Below are positions 50,778-60,034 of a DNA stretch of 64,000 nt, one piece after another. The stretch comes from Ktedonobacter racemifer DSM 44963 (GTDB lineage Bacteria; Chloroflexota; Ktedonobacteria; Ktedonobacterales; Ktedonobacteraceae): positions 1,798,001 through 1,862,000 of the forward strand of contig NZ_ADVG01000002.1 in the NCBI RefSeq assembly GCF_000178855.1, written 5' to 3'. Below the pieces are notes generated by a model. That model searched no databases, had not been told where the DNA came from, and saw only the letters and a program-made list of their open reading frames with translations. The translations under genes and the position numbers were made by a program. Numbering within the stretch: the stretch's first letter is position 1; every line of letters begins with the position of its first letter.

Positions 50778-50838
50778 AGTATGAAAAAGGGCAGTGGACG
50801 GGTCGCGACCCGTCCACTGCCCTTTTTCATACTCTAGA
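50773..50838. terminator. Perfect 66-base palindrome holding both stop codons of convergent genes
   Basis: Arms 50773-50805 and 50806-50838 are exact complements with no loop. TAG of the pseudokinase (50775-50777) and TAG of the exchanger (50834-50836 on the minus strand) sit at mirror positions. The arms contain AAAAAGG and CCTTTTT, so it can act as a terminator in both directions. Confidence 0.88.
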
Positions 50839-52165
50839 CGCCGAAGACAAAGACAGTCCCCGCCATCATGCCAAAAAGCAGGATCAAGAGCAAACCCTCA
50901 AGCCAGACAAGCTCACCATCCCTGGTAATTTCGCTGAACAAGAAGGTCGTCAGGCCCAGTACTGAGAGTTCAACCACGCTAAACACCAGGTCCAGGCGCT
51001 GTGGCATAAAGAGACTGATCAGCACCAGGATCGGAGCCACCAGCAGGGCGATCTGGATCGAAGAGCCAGCCGAGGCAGCCAGGACCATTCCAATGCGCTT
51101 ATCCAGCGCCATAGAGATGGTATTAAAGTACTCGGGCAAGGCACCAATCAGAGGCAAGAAGACCAGTCCCACAAAGGCATCATTCCAGCCCAACGTCTTC
51201 GTTACAGGCTCAATTGAGCCCACAAGAATTTCAGAAACGAGGGCCACCCCAATTGTGGCCGCGGCTAACAAGAGCAGAGAACGCCACAGAGGCGGCTTAT
51301 GCTCCTGTGTCTCCACTTTTTTCGCCTCGGGACGAGCCAGGTTAGTGGCAACTGGATCAAGGGTGGTAGCAGGCTGTCCAGCCTGTTCTGGCTCGCCCTG
51401 CGCCTTGACTGGCACGGCACTACGCGCCTTCTCGTGCTCCATAATAGCGTCAACGGCGCTATCGATCTTCTTCAGTGTACCTGTCTTCCCCTGGATTCCA
51501 CTCTGAATCACGTGGTGCCGATACGTGAGCAAGCGCGAGATAGCGGCCATGGAACGTGCGCCTACAGTCACGTTCAATTCCTCTTCGCCCTCCTCCACTT
51601 TGTCGCCTACGTGGAAAACACTGAAGAGCACCGACGCCAGGTAGCCCACGAGCAGCACCACGGCCACGTAATCCGAGAGATTATGCTCCATCGCAGGGTC
51701 ATAATGGACGGCTTTAGCCTGAAAACCGGCCAGGGTAGGTAGAATCAAGCCTCCCATGCAGAGCGCGAAGAGCGAGGCGTACTGACTTGCGGGGCGCGTT
51801 TCAAACTTCAGGCGCCCATGCTTAAAGCCTCCTACACAAACGGAAATCCCCAGGACCAGAAGCGCATTGCCCAGGATGGCCCCAATAATAGAGGCGCTGA
51901 CAACGTTGACCAGGCCCTGGCGCAAGGCCAGAATACTAATAATGAGCTCGGTGGCGTTGCCAAAGGTCGCGAATAGCAGTCCGCCAATGCGCTCACCTGT
52001 GTGCTCAGCGACCTCCTCAACGGCCTGTCCAATAAGCGCAGCCAGAGGCACAATGCCCAGGGCAGCAATCAGAAACAGCAGGAGTGGTGGAAGTTCAATA
52101 TGCAAAAGATCAAGTCCTATCGCGATCACAGCGAAGAGCAATAGGAAATATAGCCAGCGCGGCAT
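50834..52165 (-). CDS. Calcium/cation:proton exchanger (CaCA/CAX family)
   Basis: A 443-residue membrane protein with about eleven helices. The two alpha-repeats that form the ion site are FATFGNATELIISILALRQG near residue 75 and FLPLIGALPEYFNTISMALDKRIG near residue 350 (shown in part). A long acidic and polar loop (residues 200-295) joins the halves. CAX proteins move Ca2+ out of the cytoplasm in exchange for protons. The ATG at 52165 has GGGAGGA seven bases upstream, better than the ATG 13 codons earlier. Confidence 0.92.
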   Translation of the reverse strand: MPRWLYFLLLFAVIAIGLDLLHIELPPLLLFLIAALGIVPLAALIGQAVEEVAEHTGERIGGLLFATFGNATELIISILALRQGLVNVVSASIIGAILGNALLVLGISVCVGGFKHGRLKFETRPASQYASLFALCMGGLILPTLAGFQAKAVHYDPAMEHNLSDYVAVVLLVGYLASVLFSVFHVGDKVEEGEEELNVTVGARSMAAISRLLTYRHHVIQSGIQGKTGTLKKIDSAVDAIMEHEKARSAVPVKAQGEPEQAGQPATTLDPVATNLARPEAKKVETQEHKPPLWRSLLLLAAATIGVALVSEILVGSIEPVTKTLGWNDAFVGLVFLPLIGALPEYFNTISMALDKRIGMVLAASAGSSIQIALLVAPILVLISLFMPQRLDLVFSVVELSVLGLTTFLFSEITRDGELVWLEGLLLILLFGMMAGTVFVFGV

Positions 52166-52217
52166 CTGGTTTTCCTCCCTAAACACGATAAACATTGTCT
52201 CCACATATGTCTCATCG

Positions 52218-52244
52218 ATGAAGTGGCGCGGCTTGCCACTTCAT
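52218..52244. other. Hairpin between the GH15 and exchanger genes
   Basis: ATGAAGTGGC pairs with GCCACTTCAT (10 bp) around a seven-base loop, between two minus-strand genes. No T-run follows on either strand. It could be an mRNA processing or attenuation element. Confidence 0.45.
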
Positions 52245-52300
52245 TCTTACACGCATATGTGGGCAGAACCGTTGTAGCACGGCATGCTCATCAGTATATC

Positions 52301-54289
52301 TTATTTCCCCTGTAGATGCGCATATTTTCCCAGGTACCAGCGAATGGTCATGACAAATTCGGCCTGGCTCCAGGTCAACGGTGAGACGCTCAGCGGCTCA
52401 CCGTTAAAAGGATGGACCTGCTCGGCCATGATGCCGCTGGCTAATGCATGCTTATGCACCCAATCCAGGAGTGGAAGCGCCTCGTGCAAGGCATCGAGCG
52501 ATTGCGCACAGGCAATACGATACTGCGCAAGCCAGAGGGTACATATAAACCACGGATTTCCCTGCGCCTGGGTCATATCGTGCGTGACTTGATAGTAGTA
52601 ATCGTTCTCGTAGCGCGCCATACCACCCACCTCGGTCTTCACCCAGAGCACCTGCTCCAGGGCCTGCATCGTCGCGCGCAACTGGGGATCATTCACCGAC
52701 AGCATCCCAAAGAGGAAGAGGCCACACAGGCTGCTATCCAGCGTGGCATCCTTGCGAATGGTGCCATCTTGCTCGACAACAAGCATACGCACAAAATGCC
52801 CTCGCTGCTCATCCCAGAAATGCTGGATGGTCGCTACTTTAATCTCTTCGGCCGCCGCCTGGTACTTTGCCGCCAGGTCCTTCTCGCCAAAGAAGCTAGA
52901 GAAGTTGGCCGCCGCCTGCAAGCCAGCGTATACCGCGGCATTGGTAAAAGCTAAGATGCCGCGCCGCTCCTCCCACAGGTCAAAGGAGGCACCAGGTAGG
53001 CCCGTCGTCTGCTCACGATAGGAAATGAGAAAATCGGCTGCGGGAACGATCAGGGAACGGAAGTGTGGAGCTACAAACTCGACATCGCGAAAACAAAGGT
53101 AGTGCTGCCAGAGACTATAGATCACCAGGGCCGTTTCATCCTCCTGAATGGGGAGTTGGGGCTTTCCCTCGTCATCGACCCAGGCCTGCCAACTACTGCC
53201 CCAGGAGCGATCTGGATTATATTTGTGCAACAGGTAGCCATCCTCCGTCAGCACGCCAGCACAGAAGTCAAAGAAGCTACGCGTAATCTCGCCATAGCCC
53301 GCATGACTCAGGGCATTGGCGACAAGGGCGCCATCCCGTGGCCACATGTAGGAGTAGCTATCGTTATTGTAATGCTGGACATCCGCGTCATTGGCCGCCA
53401 TGATCGCGCCACCCGCGTCAATCTGCGTGCGCAGCACCAGCAAACTACGTTTATAGAGATCAACCAGCTCGGGTGACAGGTCCGCGAAGGCCTGTCCCTG
53501 CTTGTTCACCCAACACAACCAGTAGTTACGTGTGCGCTCAAGCAGGCCTTCAGCACCACGCTCACGCACGAGCTGATCGAGCTGTACAACCGCAGGTAGA
53601 TTCGAGCCGACCGTGAGCCAGTGATAGGCAAGCTCGCTCTTTCCTGCCTGGATGATTGGCAGGTGGAGGGCAATGGTGCCATCCACGGAGCCCTGCGCGA
53701 TAGGGTGGCACCCAAGTTCCCCATCTTCAGCGTCGCGCCAGGTCCCCTCCGCGCCATTCACCTCTTTGACGCCTGTGGCCCAGCTACTCACGCCCGTCAC
53801 ACGCTGCTCCCCCTGGCCCACCTGCCCACTCTGCAGAAAATAGCCCTGCTGCTTGTAGGCAATCAACGCCTGCTGTTGGGGGTAGTAAAAGACCGTATTG
53901 GCATCCCGGTCGTTCCAGATATGCCAATCGTAGTGGAAGAAGAGTCGAACATTCCGCGCCTGCCCAGCCAGGTTTGTGACCTCAATCCGCCGAATCAAAA
54001 TTGGGCGATCAAAATCTACCACGTCCGCGCACACCAGGCGCACCTGCAGTCGTGGATGCTCCAGCGTGACATGGGTTATCAGCGTCTCTTTCTCATAGAG
54101 AAGCTCTCGCCGCCACTCTGGCGCGTCAAGCCAGGCAAACTGCCCATCCACCCAGATACCTGTATGCGAAATATCGCCCGCGGTATGTAACTCCTGACCA
54201 ACATGTGGCCAGTAGATATCGCGCAGGTTATAGCTTTTATCAAAGTTGACAAGCAAGTGGCCATTGCCCAGTGGAAGATCTCGTGGCAT
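52301..54289 (-). CDS. Glycoside hydrolase family 15 protein (glucoamylase-like)
   Basis: A 662-residue enzyme with the two-part plan of prokaryotic GH15. The N-terminal beta-sandwich (about residues 1-260) includes GNGHLLVNFDKSYNLRDIYWP. The (alpha/alpha)6 barrel includes SYMWPRDGALVANALSHAGY near residue 315. The likely catalytic acid is in LPIQEDETALVIYSLW (Glu near residue 385) and the base in MAEQVHPFNGEPLSVSPLTWSQAEF near residue 625 (shown in part). It likely releases glucose from alpha-glucans or trehalose-like substrates. No signal peptide is present, so it acts inside the cell. Confidence 0.92.
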   Translation of the reverse strand: MPRDLPLGNGHLLVNFDKSYNLRDIYWPHVGQELHTAGDISHTGIWVDGQFAWLDAPEWRRELLYEKETLITHVTLEHPRLQVRLVCADVVDFDRPILIRRIEVTNLAGQARNVRLFFHYDWHIWNDRDANTVFYYPQQQALIAYKQQGYFLQSGQVGQGEQRVTGVSSWATGVKEVNGAEGTWRDAEDGELGCHPIAQGSVDGTIALHLPIIQAGKSELAYHWLTVGSNLPAVVQLDQLVRERGAEGLLERTRNYWLCWVNKQGQAFADLSPELVDLYKRSLLVLRTQIDAGGAIMAANDADVQHYNNDSYSYMWPRDGALVANALSHAGYGEITRSFFDFCAGVLTEDGYLLHKYNPDRSWGSSWQAWVDDEGKPQLPIQEDETALVIYSLWQHYLCFRDVEFVAPHFRSLIVPAADFLISYREQTTGLPGASFDLWEERRGILAFTNAAVYAGLQAAANFSSFFGEKDLAAKYQAAAEEIKVATIQHFWDEQRGHFVRMLVVEQDGTIRKDATLDSSLCGLFLFGMLSVNDPQLRATMQALEQVLWVKTEVGGMARYENDYYYQVTHDMTQAQGNPWFICTLWLAQYRIACAQSLDALHEALPLLDWVHKHALASGIMAEQVHPFNGEPLSVSPLTWSQAEFVMTIRWYLGKYAHLQGK

Positions 54290-54322
54290 AAAAGCCTCCT
54301 TATTTCGGATCAGAAGTAACTC

Positions 54323-54351
54323 TTGTGAAGATTGAGTTTTTCTGCGATACT
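54323..54351 (+). promoter_or_regulatory. Possible promoter of the acidic-loop membrane protein
   Basis: TTGTGA, 17 bases, GATACT, in the short divergent gap after the GH15 start. The start codon follows 38 bases later. Confidence 0.45.
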
Positions 54352-54389
54352 CTATGATGCGACATAAGAAAGAAGAAGGTTAGGCACTG

Positions 54390-55274
54390 ATGAGAAAGCG
54401 CAGCTTATTAGCACGACTACGCACTAACGGATTCTACTACCTGGTGAGTTCGCTCCTCCTGCTGGTAGCAATTCCGCTCTACCAGGTGCTGGTGCTGAAC
54501 CCCACTGGCTTTAGCGATACTCGTACCATGGGTCATCTCAACGATTATCTCTTCTGGCTGGGCAACCACACGCCACTCTTTGTTATTTATCGCGGCTTGC
54601 TCGCTATTGCCTTCGCCATTCTCTTCACCATGCCTTATACGCTCTATCGCATTATTGTAGCGCAAGAAATCCTGGGCCGCTCGCCCGATGAAGAGAGTAT
54701 TGCCGAAGCCGAGATAGAGCTAGAAGAAAATGAAGAGCTAGAAGAGCTCGCTGAAGAAGAGACCGAAGCCAACGAAATTGAGCCTGAAGAAGAGACAACA
54801 GAAGAGAACACGATGCCTGAATTTGCCTGGCGAGGCAAGGGCTTCGCGATCATTGCGGTCTGGACGGGAACGGCTGGAATCGTTTTATTTGTGCTTGGAA
54901 CCGTCCTGGGGACCATTTATCTCCTGAACGCCAGCCATGGTTTTATGCAAACGGGAGAGGCCCCCGTCAACATAGGGACGTTTGATGCCATCTTTACCAT
55001 TACGACCAATACCGTTAGCATTGGCCTGATTGCCATCAGTTCCATGTTCTTTGGTGCTATGATTGCCCGCGCAGGTAAGCGCCTCTGGCCTGGCAACTGG
55101 CTCTGGTTTAGCTATATGGCCCTGGCGGTCGCAGCACTGCTGAGCGGAAGCGCGGTTGGCGTCGCCAGCGCGCCTTCGACGGGACAGGCCACGCTGACCA
55201 CCTTCGCCATTCTGCTCTTTGGCATATGGAACCTCTGGCATAGCATCATGCTGCTACGCCTGAAGGCTGAGTAG
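54390..55274 (+). CDS. Membrane protein with acidic cytoplasmic loop
   Basis: A 294-residue protein with about six membrane helices in two groups (residues 15-90 and 150-290). Between them is a 45-residue loop of almost pure Glu and Asp, with repeats such as ELEENEELEELAEEETEANE. The loop may bind cations or basic partners; function is otherwise unknown. The start is divergent from the GH15 gene. The TAG stop lies inside a palindrome arm. Confidence 0.75.
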   Translation: MRKRSLLARLRTNGFYYLVSSLLLLVAIPLYQVLVLNPTGFSDTRTMGHLNDYLFWLGNHTPLFVIYRGLLAIAFAILFTMPYTLYRIIVAQEILGRSPDEESIAEAEIELEENEELEELAEEETEANEIEPEEETTEENTMPEFAWRGKGFAIIAVWTGTAGIVLFVLGTVLGTIYLLNASHGFMQTGEAPVNIGTFDAIFTITTNTVSIGLIAISSMFFGAMIARAGKRLWPGNWLWFSYMALAVAALLSGSAVGVASAPSTGQATLTTFAILLFGIWNLWHSIMLLRLKAE

Positions 55275-55334
55275 AGAAGCTCGAAACGTCATGCGCCGCT
55301 GACGCGGCGCATGACGTTTCGAGCTTCTCTACTC
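55269..55334. terminator. 31-bp-arm palindrome holding both stop codons of convergent genes
   Basis: Perfect arms 55269-55299 and 55304-55334, loop TGAC. TAG of the membrane protein (55272-55274) and TAG of the TPR gene (55329-55331, minus) are mirror images. The tip is identical to that of the palindrome at 31642-31717. Confidence 0.87.
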
Positions 55335-56447
55335 CTGCAAGACCTTAAAGCCCGAGCGCCAGCACAATAACGCCTCTTCTTCACGCCCCAGCATCTCTAA
55401 CGTTTGCGCCAGTAAGCTGTAGAGATTTGCCATCTCCTGATGCGCCTGGATGCGCTTCAAACCCTCAAGTGCCTGCTTAAAATAAGTGACTGTGGTCTCC
55501 AGCAGGCTCTTCTGTGCCTCACTCTCCATATGCATCGCTTCCTCGCAGCTCACCCTTCCCATTGCCACGTAGACCTTACTCTGCATGGCAGGATTGCTCA
55601 GTTGCTCGACATGCGCCATAGCGAGCTGGCTATAGTGCCTGGCCTCCTCTAATCTGCACTCAGCCAGGCATAATTCAGCTAGCAGGGCATGATTAGTGGT
55701 TAGCAATAGGAGATCTTGCATCTCCTGCGCCGTCTGTAACGCCTGAGTATAGTGCTCGCGCGCTTTACGATACTTTTCGAGATGGAAGCAGATCTGTCCA
55801 AGTGCTTGATGCAATGAGGCGCTCTGCTGATGATCAGAGTGTTGCTGATAGAGAAGCAGGGATGCTTGCCCGGCTTCATAGGCTTGCTCATGCGCGCTAA
55901 TAGCCTGGTAGGCTTCACAAAGGCCATGATACACCCGAGCGGGCATTTCCGTTTCCTGGTAATGCTGGCAGAGCTTGAGCGTCTCAGTAAAGCTCTGGAG
56001 CGCGGCCTGGGGTTGCCCCTTCAAGAGATCGGCCATTCCCAGCGAATAACGCGCTTGCATCCGCACCTTGGGCAGGTGAATCCGCCGGACATGCAATACT
56101 TTTAAACACGTGGAGAGGTGCAGCGAGGCATCCTCATAGAACGCCAGGTGATTGGCTACCAGTCCCAGAACAAGCAAGAAAAACGCGATACGTTCTCGCT
56201 CTAACTGAATAGTACGACCGAACTCTTGCGTTTGGGCATCTAGCATTGGCGAGAGCATACGCTCAGCCTCGTCCCATTGCTTGCCCAGCACATAGGCCCA
56301 ACCTGAGAGATAGGCAACTTCCTGTTGCTGCTTGTCATCCTGGGAGACACAGTCCTGCAAGATCTCAAACACACTCTCGTGTTGCCCTTGTTCTAACTGT
56401 AGATGAGCGCGATACAATATTAACTGCTTATCCAGGCGATTCGTCAT
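55329..56447 (-). CDS. Tetratricopeptide-repeat protein
   Basis: A 372-residue all-helical protein built from about nine TPR units, for example AYLSGWAYVLGKQWDEAERML, ARYSLGMADLLKGQPQAALQSF and ALGQICFHLEKYRKAREHYTQ (each shown in part). There is no catalytic or DNA-binding domain. It is likely a scaffold or regulator; in this phylum such repeats often come from transcriptional-activator families, but no HTH is attached here. The ATG at 56447 follows GAGAGG. Confidence 0.85.
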   Translation of the reverse strand: MTNRLDKQLILYRAHLQLEQGQHESVFEILQDCVSQDDKQQQEVAYLSGWAYVLGKQWDEAERMLSPMLDAQTQEFGRTIQLERERIAFFLLVLGLVANHLAFYEDASLHLSTCLKVLHVRRIHLPKVRMQARYSLGMADLLKGQPQAALQSFTETLKLCQHYQETEMPARVYHGLCEAYQAISAHEQAYEAGQASLLLYQQHSDHQQSASLHQALGQICFHLEKYRKAREHYTQALQTAQEMQDLLLLTTNHALLAELCLAECRLEEARHYSQLAMAHVEQLSNPAMQSKVYVAMGRVSCEEAMHMESEAQKSLLETTVTYFKQALEGLKRIQAHQEMANLYSLLAQTLEMLGREEEALLCWRSGFKVLQE

Positions 56448-56479
56448 GAGCGCCTCTCTTCTACACAAAAATATGTGAA

Positions 56480-56509
56480 ATTATAACACACTTCTATGCG
56501 AAGGAGTAA
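56480..56509 (-). promoter_or_regulatory. Possible promoter of the TPR gene
   Basis: On the minus strand TTACTC, 18 bases, a perfect TATAAT, about 33 bases from the start codon. Between this and the yvcK promoter (56510-56704) nothing else was recognised. Confidence 0.5.
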
Positions 56510-56704
56510 GTATTTTCTAACGAAAGACTACAATAAAAGGGGGTAATAAAATACAAACGGGAGATCTTACATCTCTAACACCGCGCCCACAAAGTGATAG
56601 AGAGATTCCCGTTACACACAGTATAATCTAATATTTACTTTTACACAAGAACGTAGGACTTACAGTATCTACACCGATTCTGCATTTACCTGGCTGCTGC
56701 TTCC

Positions 56705-56733
56705 TTGCAGGACGTCAGGGGCCGTGATAGACT
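56705..56733 (+). promoter_or_regulatory. Possible promoter of yvcK
   Basis: TTGCAG, 17 bases, TAGACT, about 107 bases before the yvcK start. Confidence 0.45.
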
Positions 56734-56839
56734 GAGGAGCAAGTATACAGACTGACACATAGAGGCCCACATAGACAGAAACACGCAACTCACTTCCTCC
56801 GCAAGCGAGGAATCAGCATAGAAACCGGATAGTATAACC

Positions 56840-57943
56840 ATGTATACAGACGATACACAGCAACCAGAAGAGAATGCTGCAAGAACCAGCCCCAGGAGAC
56901 GAGCGATGCAAGGCTATTATCAATTGGGAGATCGTTTTGAAGGGCGGCGGGTTGTAACGATTGGGGGAGGATCAGGCACCTTCTCCATGTTATCCCACCT
57001 AAAAAAATACCCTTTCAATATCACCGCGATTGTGACCATGTCCGACAGTGGTGGCAGTTCGCGTATGCTTATGGACGAGTTTCACCGGCAACTTCCTCTG
57101 GGCGATCTCCGCCAGTCCCTGGTAGCGCTGGCGCGTCATGGTGCCCTCTGGCGTGAAGTCTTCATGCATCGTTTTGAGCGAGATGACGAGGGAACGCAGG
57201 AACAGGCCAAGGGAGGGGTCAGTGGTCATAGCCTGGGAAACCTGATTATCAAAGGCTTGCAAGATATCAACGGCGGCAACCTATTACTCGCAATTGAAGA
57301 CACCCAGGAGTTACTGGGGACAGCGGGCAATGTCGTACCAGTTACCCTCGACCCGACCACGCTCTGCGCCGACCTGGAAGATGGAAGCACCATCTGTAGT
57401 GAGACGGTCATCGACACACGAGGCAAGAAGAATCTCACCGACCTCTCTCCTATTCATCGCTTGCGCCTCATGCCTGAGAACGTGGCGGGCTGCCCCCAGG
57501 CCATTCGCGCCATTCGCCGGGCAGACACCATCATTATTGGTCCGGGCGACCTCTATACCAGCCTCCTCCCCAATCTGCTGGTGCCTGATATTGCCAAAGC
57601 CATTCGTGAGTCGGAAGCCGAGAAGGTCTATGCTTGCAACCTAATGACCAAGCATGGAGAAACAGATGGCTATAAGGCCTCAGATTTTGTCAATGAAATT
57701 CATCGCTACCTGGGAGCGCGCGTCGACCGGGTTATCGTCAATACCGGAACCTTTTCTCCAGACCTGCGCGCCAAATATTTGGAGGAGCGAAGCGAGCCAG
57801 TGAGCGTCGATCACAATCGGCTTAGCAAACTAGTACCCAATATAACCACTGAGCAGCTCAACTTCGAGGGTGACACCCTGGCGCGCCATGATCCTGAACG
57901 CCTGGTACGCGCCATCTTCCAGGGTCCAGACCTTCACGAGTAG
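56840..57943 (+). CDS. yvcK: YvcK-like (gluconeogenesis factor) protein
   Basis: A 367-residue protein of the CofD/YvcK family. YvcK binds UDP-sugars and is needed for cell-wall shape on gluconeogenic carbon sources. The nucleotide-binding start VVTIGGGSGTFSMLSHLKKY is near residue 38, TMSDSGGSSRMLMDEFHRQLPLGDLRQSL follows (shown in part), and IIIGPGDLYTSLLPNLLVPDIAKAI is near residue 235. A 35-residue N-terminal extension precedes the domain. In many Gram-positive genomes it sits between rapZ and whiA; neither is beside it here. Confidence 0.92.
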   Translation: MYTDDTQQPEENAARTSPRRRAMQGYYQLGDRFEGRRVVTIGGGSGTFSMLSHLKKYPFNITAIVTMSDSGGSSRMLMDEFHRQLPLGDLRQSLVALARHGALWREVFMHRFERDDEGTQEQAKGGVSGHSLGNLIIKGLQDINGGNLLLAIEDTQELLGTAGNVVPVTLDPTTLCADLEDGSTICSETVIDTRGKKNLTDLSPIHRLRLMPENVAGCPQAIRAIRRADTIIIGPGDLYTSLLPNLLVPDIAKAIRESEAEKVYACNLMTKHGETDGYKASDFVNEIHRYLGARVDRVIVNTGTFSPDLRAKYLEERSEPVSVDHNRLSKLVPNITTEQLNFEGDTLARHDPERLVRAIFQGPDLHE

Positions 57944-57956
57944 AGCAAGTGCATAA

Positions 57957-57985
57957 GAGGAGAGGCACCTCTTTGTCCTCTCCTC
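57957..57985. terminator. Hairpin between yvcK and the GYD gene
   Basis: GAGGAGAGG pairs with CCTCTCCTC (9 bp) around an eleven-base loop, 14 bases after yvcK and before the convergent GYD gene. There is no T-run. Confidence 0.45.
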
Positions 57986-58035
57986 GCGGACTCAGAAGAC
58001 GTGTTGCTAACACATGCATCTCCCGTCAATCACGT

Positions 58036-58329
58036 TTAATAGAGGCCACGCACAATCTGTTCAAACTCCTCACGAGGGAAAGCCCGCATGGTCTGCGTGT
58101 GCATGCTACCCTGAGCAATGGTACCTAAGATGAGGCGCGTAGTGGTCTGATCGTCTGGCGCCTCGGTGATGACGATATAATCATACTGTCCCATCGCTAG
58201 ATAAAAACCAACAAGCCTCCCTCCGACCTCCCGCACAGCTGTCTCGAAGGCATGGAGACGCTCAGGGACACTTCTGGCCTCCTGAAAACCTTGCTCAGTC
58301 AAATTCACCAGGCTAATATACGTGGGCAT
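58036..58329 (-). CDS. GYD domain protein
   Basis: A 97-residue alpha/beta protein named after its G-Y-D-type motif, seen here as AMGQYDYIVITEAPDD. The start PTYISLVNLTEQGFQ and the ferredoxin-like strand order match the family. Function is unknown; the fold resembles small dimeric alpha/beta-barrel proteins. It is a single gene on the minus strand. Confidence 0.88.
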   Translation of the reverse strand: MPTYISLVNLTEQGFQEARSVPERLHAFETAVREVGGRLVGFYLAMGQYDYIVITEAPDDQTTTRLILGTIAQGSMHTQTMRAFPREEFEQIVRGLY

Positions 58330-58510
58330 GCCGCTCCCTCCATGTGCATTATTTGTATACTAAAGCCCAAATAGAGTGAGAGCCATATTCGCCAAAACTA
58401 TCTTCTTCATGTTTCATTGTACTCCCCAATAGGCCATACAAACACAGGTACGACAAGACCAGCATTCCACGACCCATCGGGAGCTATACGCGAATTCGCC
58501 TTGGATCGCG

Positions 58511-59962
58511 CTACCGCAGACGCCTGATGTGAAACAGCTTATACTCACACAAACCGGCCAGGGCCGCGCACAAAAACGCGATATCGGGATGCGTCGTCAG
58601 CACCCCCTCAAACTGGAAGAGACCGCTATCCAGAAACAGATATACAAGGAGGCCCAACACAGCCCCAATAAATGGACGCGCAAACCAGGTAATAATTACG
58701 ACCATAGAATCCTGGCGCATAGTGAGCAATGCCATCGAGCGCTGAGACAATCGGCCAAGCGAAATAAGGCAGCTTATACAGCCCCCCAACAGGCCGTATA
58801 CAAACACCAGCCAGGGAACCCCTAACAGGGTCGCATTATCGACAAGAAACGCGCTTCCCGGGCTAAAACCGCGACAGAAGGCACAGAAAAGCACACCTAG
58901 AAAGAGCGCCGAGAGATACCAGGCAAAACCCACAAACCAGGATGCCATCTGCGGAGGCTGGGGCATTCTGGCTTGCGAGGAGGGGGGGACCGAGGAATAG
59001 AGACTCGGCGATGCCGCAGAGAAGGGAACGGTCTGTGAGTGGAGTTTTGTCACTGGGAGAGGCACACCCAGAAACGAGCGCTCAGATGGACGCTCTGGCA
59101 TGCTCACTGGCGCCGCAAGTGGTAGCAGATAGGTATTGAGATAGGCTTCGGGTAGCTTCTGACGCTGTGCAATGGCGGCGACGCGCTGCACAAACGCCGC
59201 ACCGACCGGGTGTGACGAGGGCGAAAATACACGCAGTTGCTGGCGCACTCGCTCGGTTGCAATGTAGATAATACAGGATACATCGCGGCCACGATACGTC
59301 TCATGGACTGTGGCTTTGACTGGATGAAAGAGTTGATGAGGCGGAACGGCTCCATGGGCCGCGTCCAAGGGCGAAGGCGCACTGCTACTACGCAGGGTCA
59401 GGCTCCGTGGAACACGATAGAGTACGCCCCAGACCTCGCTCTCTCTGCCAGAACCCGGAACGACTGTCGCGATGGTCCGACCATTGCCTTCCCCATTGTT
59501 CCCATCGCCAGGAGTCATACCAAAGAGAATATGATAGCCCTTGAGTACCGCGGGTCCGTAGAGCAAGGCCTGCCCATTCAGTCCCTCTGGACTATTGAGC
59601 ATCGTTGCATCCATTTCCAACGCATACTCAAAGAGCCAGACAAACTCCTGGTTATCTTCCATAACCGATGCCGTTTGCTCATGTGCTCCAGGCGCGGGTT
59701 GTGGGCTAAGAGGAGTCTGCTCATCCAGGGGAGCCATCTCTTCGGGAAGCGGAGGCGCTCCCGGCGCACTGGCGGGAAACAGTGACGAGAGAGGAAGCCC
59801 TGCGGGCAGTCTCTGCTCTGAAATAATAAAGCCAGGCCCGACCTTGAGCGGTCGTGGTGTATTACTACGAATGATCGAGATTGTCTCCGCATTCTCTGGC
59901 TTGAGTTGATGTTCTTCCTGAATAGCCTCGGCTTTCTCCGGCGGCTTTTGTGGGTTCTCCAC
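58511..59962 (-). CDS. Membrane protein with a GGCT-like cytoplasmic domain
   Basis: A 483-residue protein. Residues 1-100 are a Pro/Glu-rich linker. Residues 105-290 resemble the gamma-glutamylcyclotransferase (GGCT/AIG2) fold: WLFEYALEMDATMLNS in place of the usual Y-G-S-N loop, LKGYHILFG, SEVWGVLYRVP, CIIYIATE and LPEAYLNTYL. The canonical Y-G-S-N is not present, so activity is doubtful. The last 145 residues hold four membrane helices. The GTG at 59962 is chosen because AAGGAGAG lies five bases before it and a promoter lies just upstream, which rules out the longest frame. Confidence 0.7.
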   Translation of the reverse strand: MENPQKPPEKAEAIQEEHQLKPENAETISIIRSNTPRPLKVGPGFIISEQRLPAGLPLSSLFPASAPGAPPLPEEMAPLDEQTPLSPQPAPGAHEQTASVMEDNQEFVWLFEYALEMDATMLNSPEGLNGQALLYGPAVLKGYHILFGMTPGDGNNGEGNGRTIATVVPGSGRESEVWGVLYRVPRSLTLRSSSAPSPLDAAHGAVPPHQLFHPVKATVHETYRGRDVSCIIYIATERVRQQLRVFSPSSHPVGAAFVQRVAAIAQRQKLPEAYLNTYLLPLAAPVSMPERPSERSFLGVPLPVTKLHSQTVPFSAASPSLYSSVPPSSQARMPQPPQMASWFVGFAWYLSALFLGVLFCAFCRGFSPGSAFLVDNATLLGVPWLVFVYGLLGGCISCLISLGRLSQRSMALLTMRQDSMVVIITWFARPFIGAVLGLLVYLFLDSGLFQFEGVLTTHPDIAFLCAALAGLCEYKLFHIRRLR

Positions 59963-60004
59963 AGCACTCTCCTTCATCCACATCCCCATCTCTACAAAGT
60001 GCAT

Positions 60005-60034
60005 ACTATAATTGCGCGATAAATAACATACCAA
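60005..60034 (-). promoter_or_regulatory. Promoter of the GGCT-like gene
   Basis: On the minus strand TTGGTA, 18 bases, TATAGT. Its position excludes the farthest upstream start codon of the gene. Confidence 0.5.

Noticed and set aside
53621..54190. 189-codon plus-strand frame opposite the GH15 gene
   Set aside because: Antisense to a complete glycoside hydrolase with both catalytic regions; no ribosome site.
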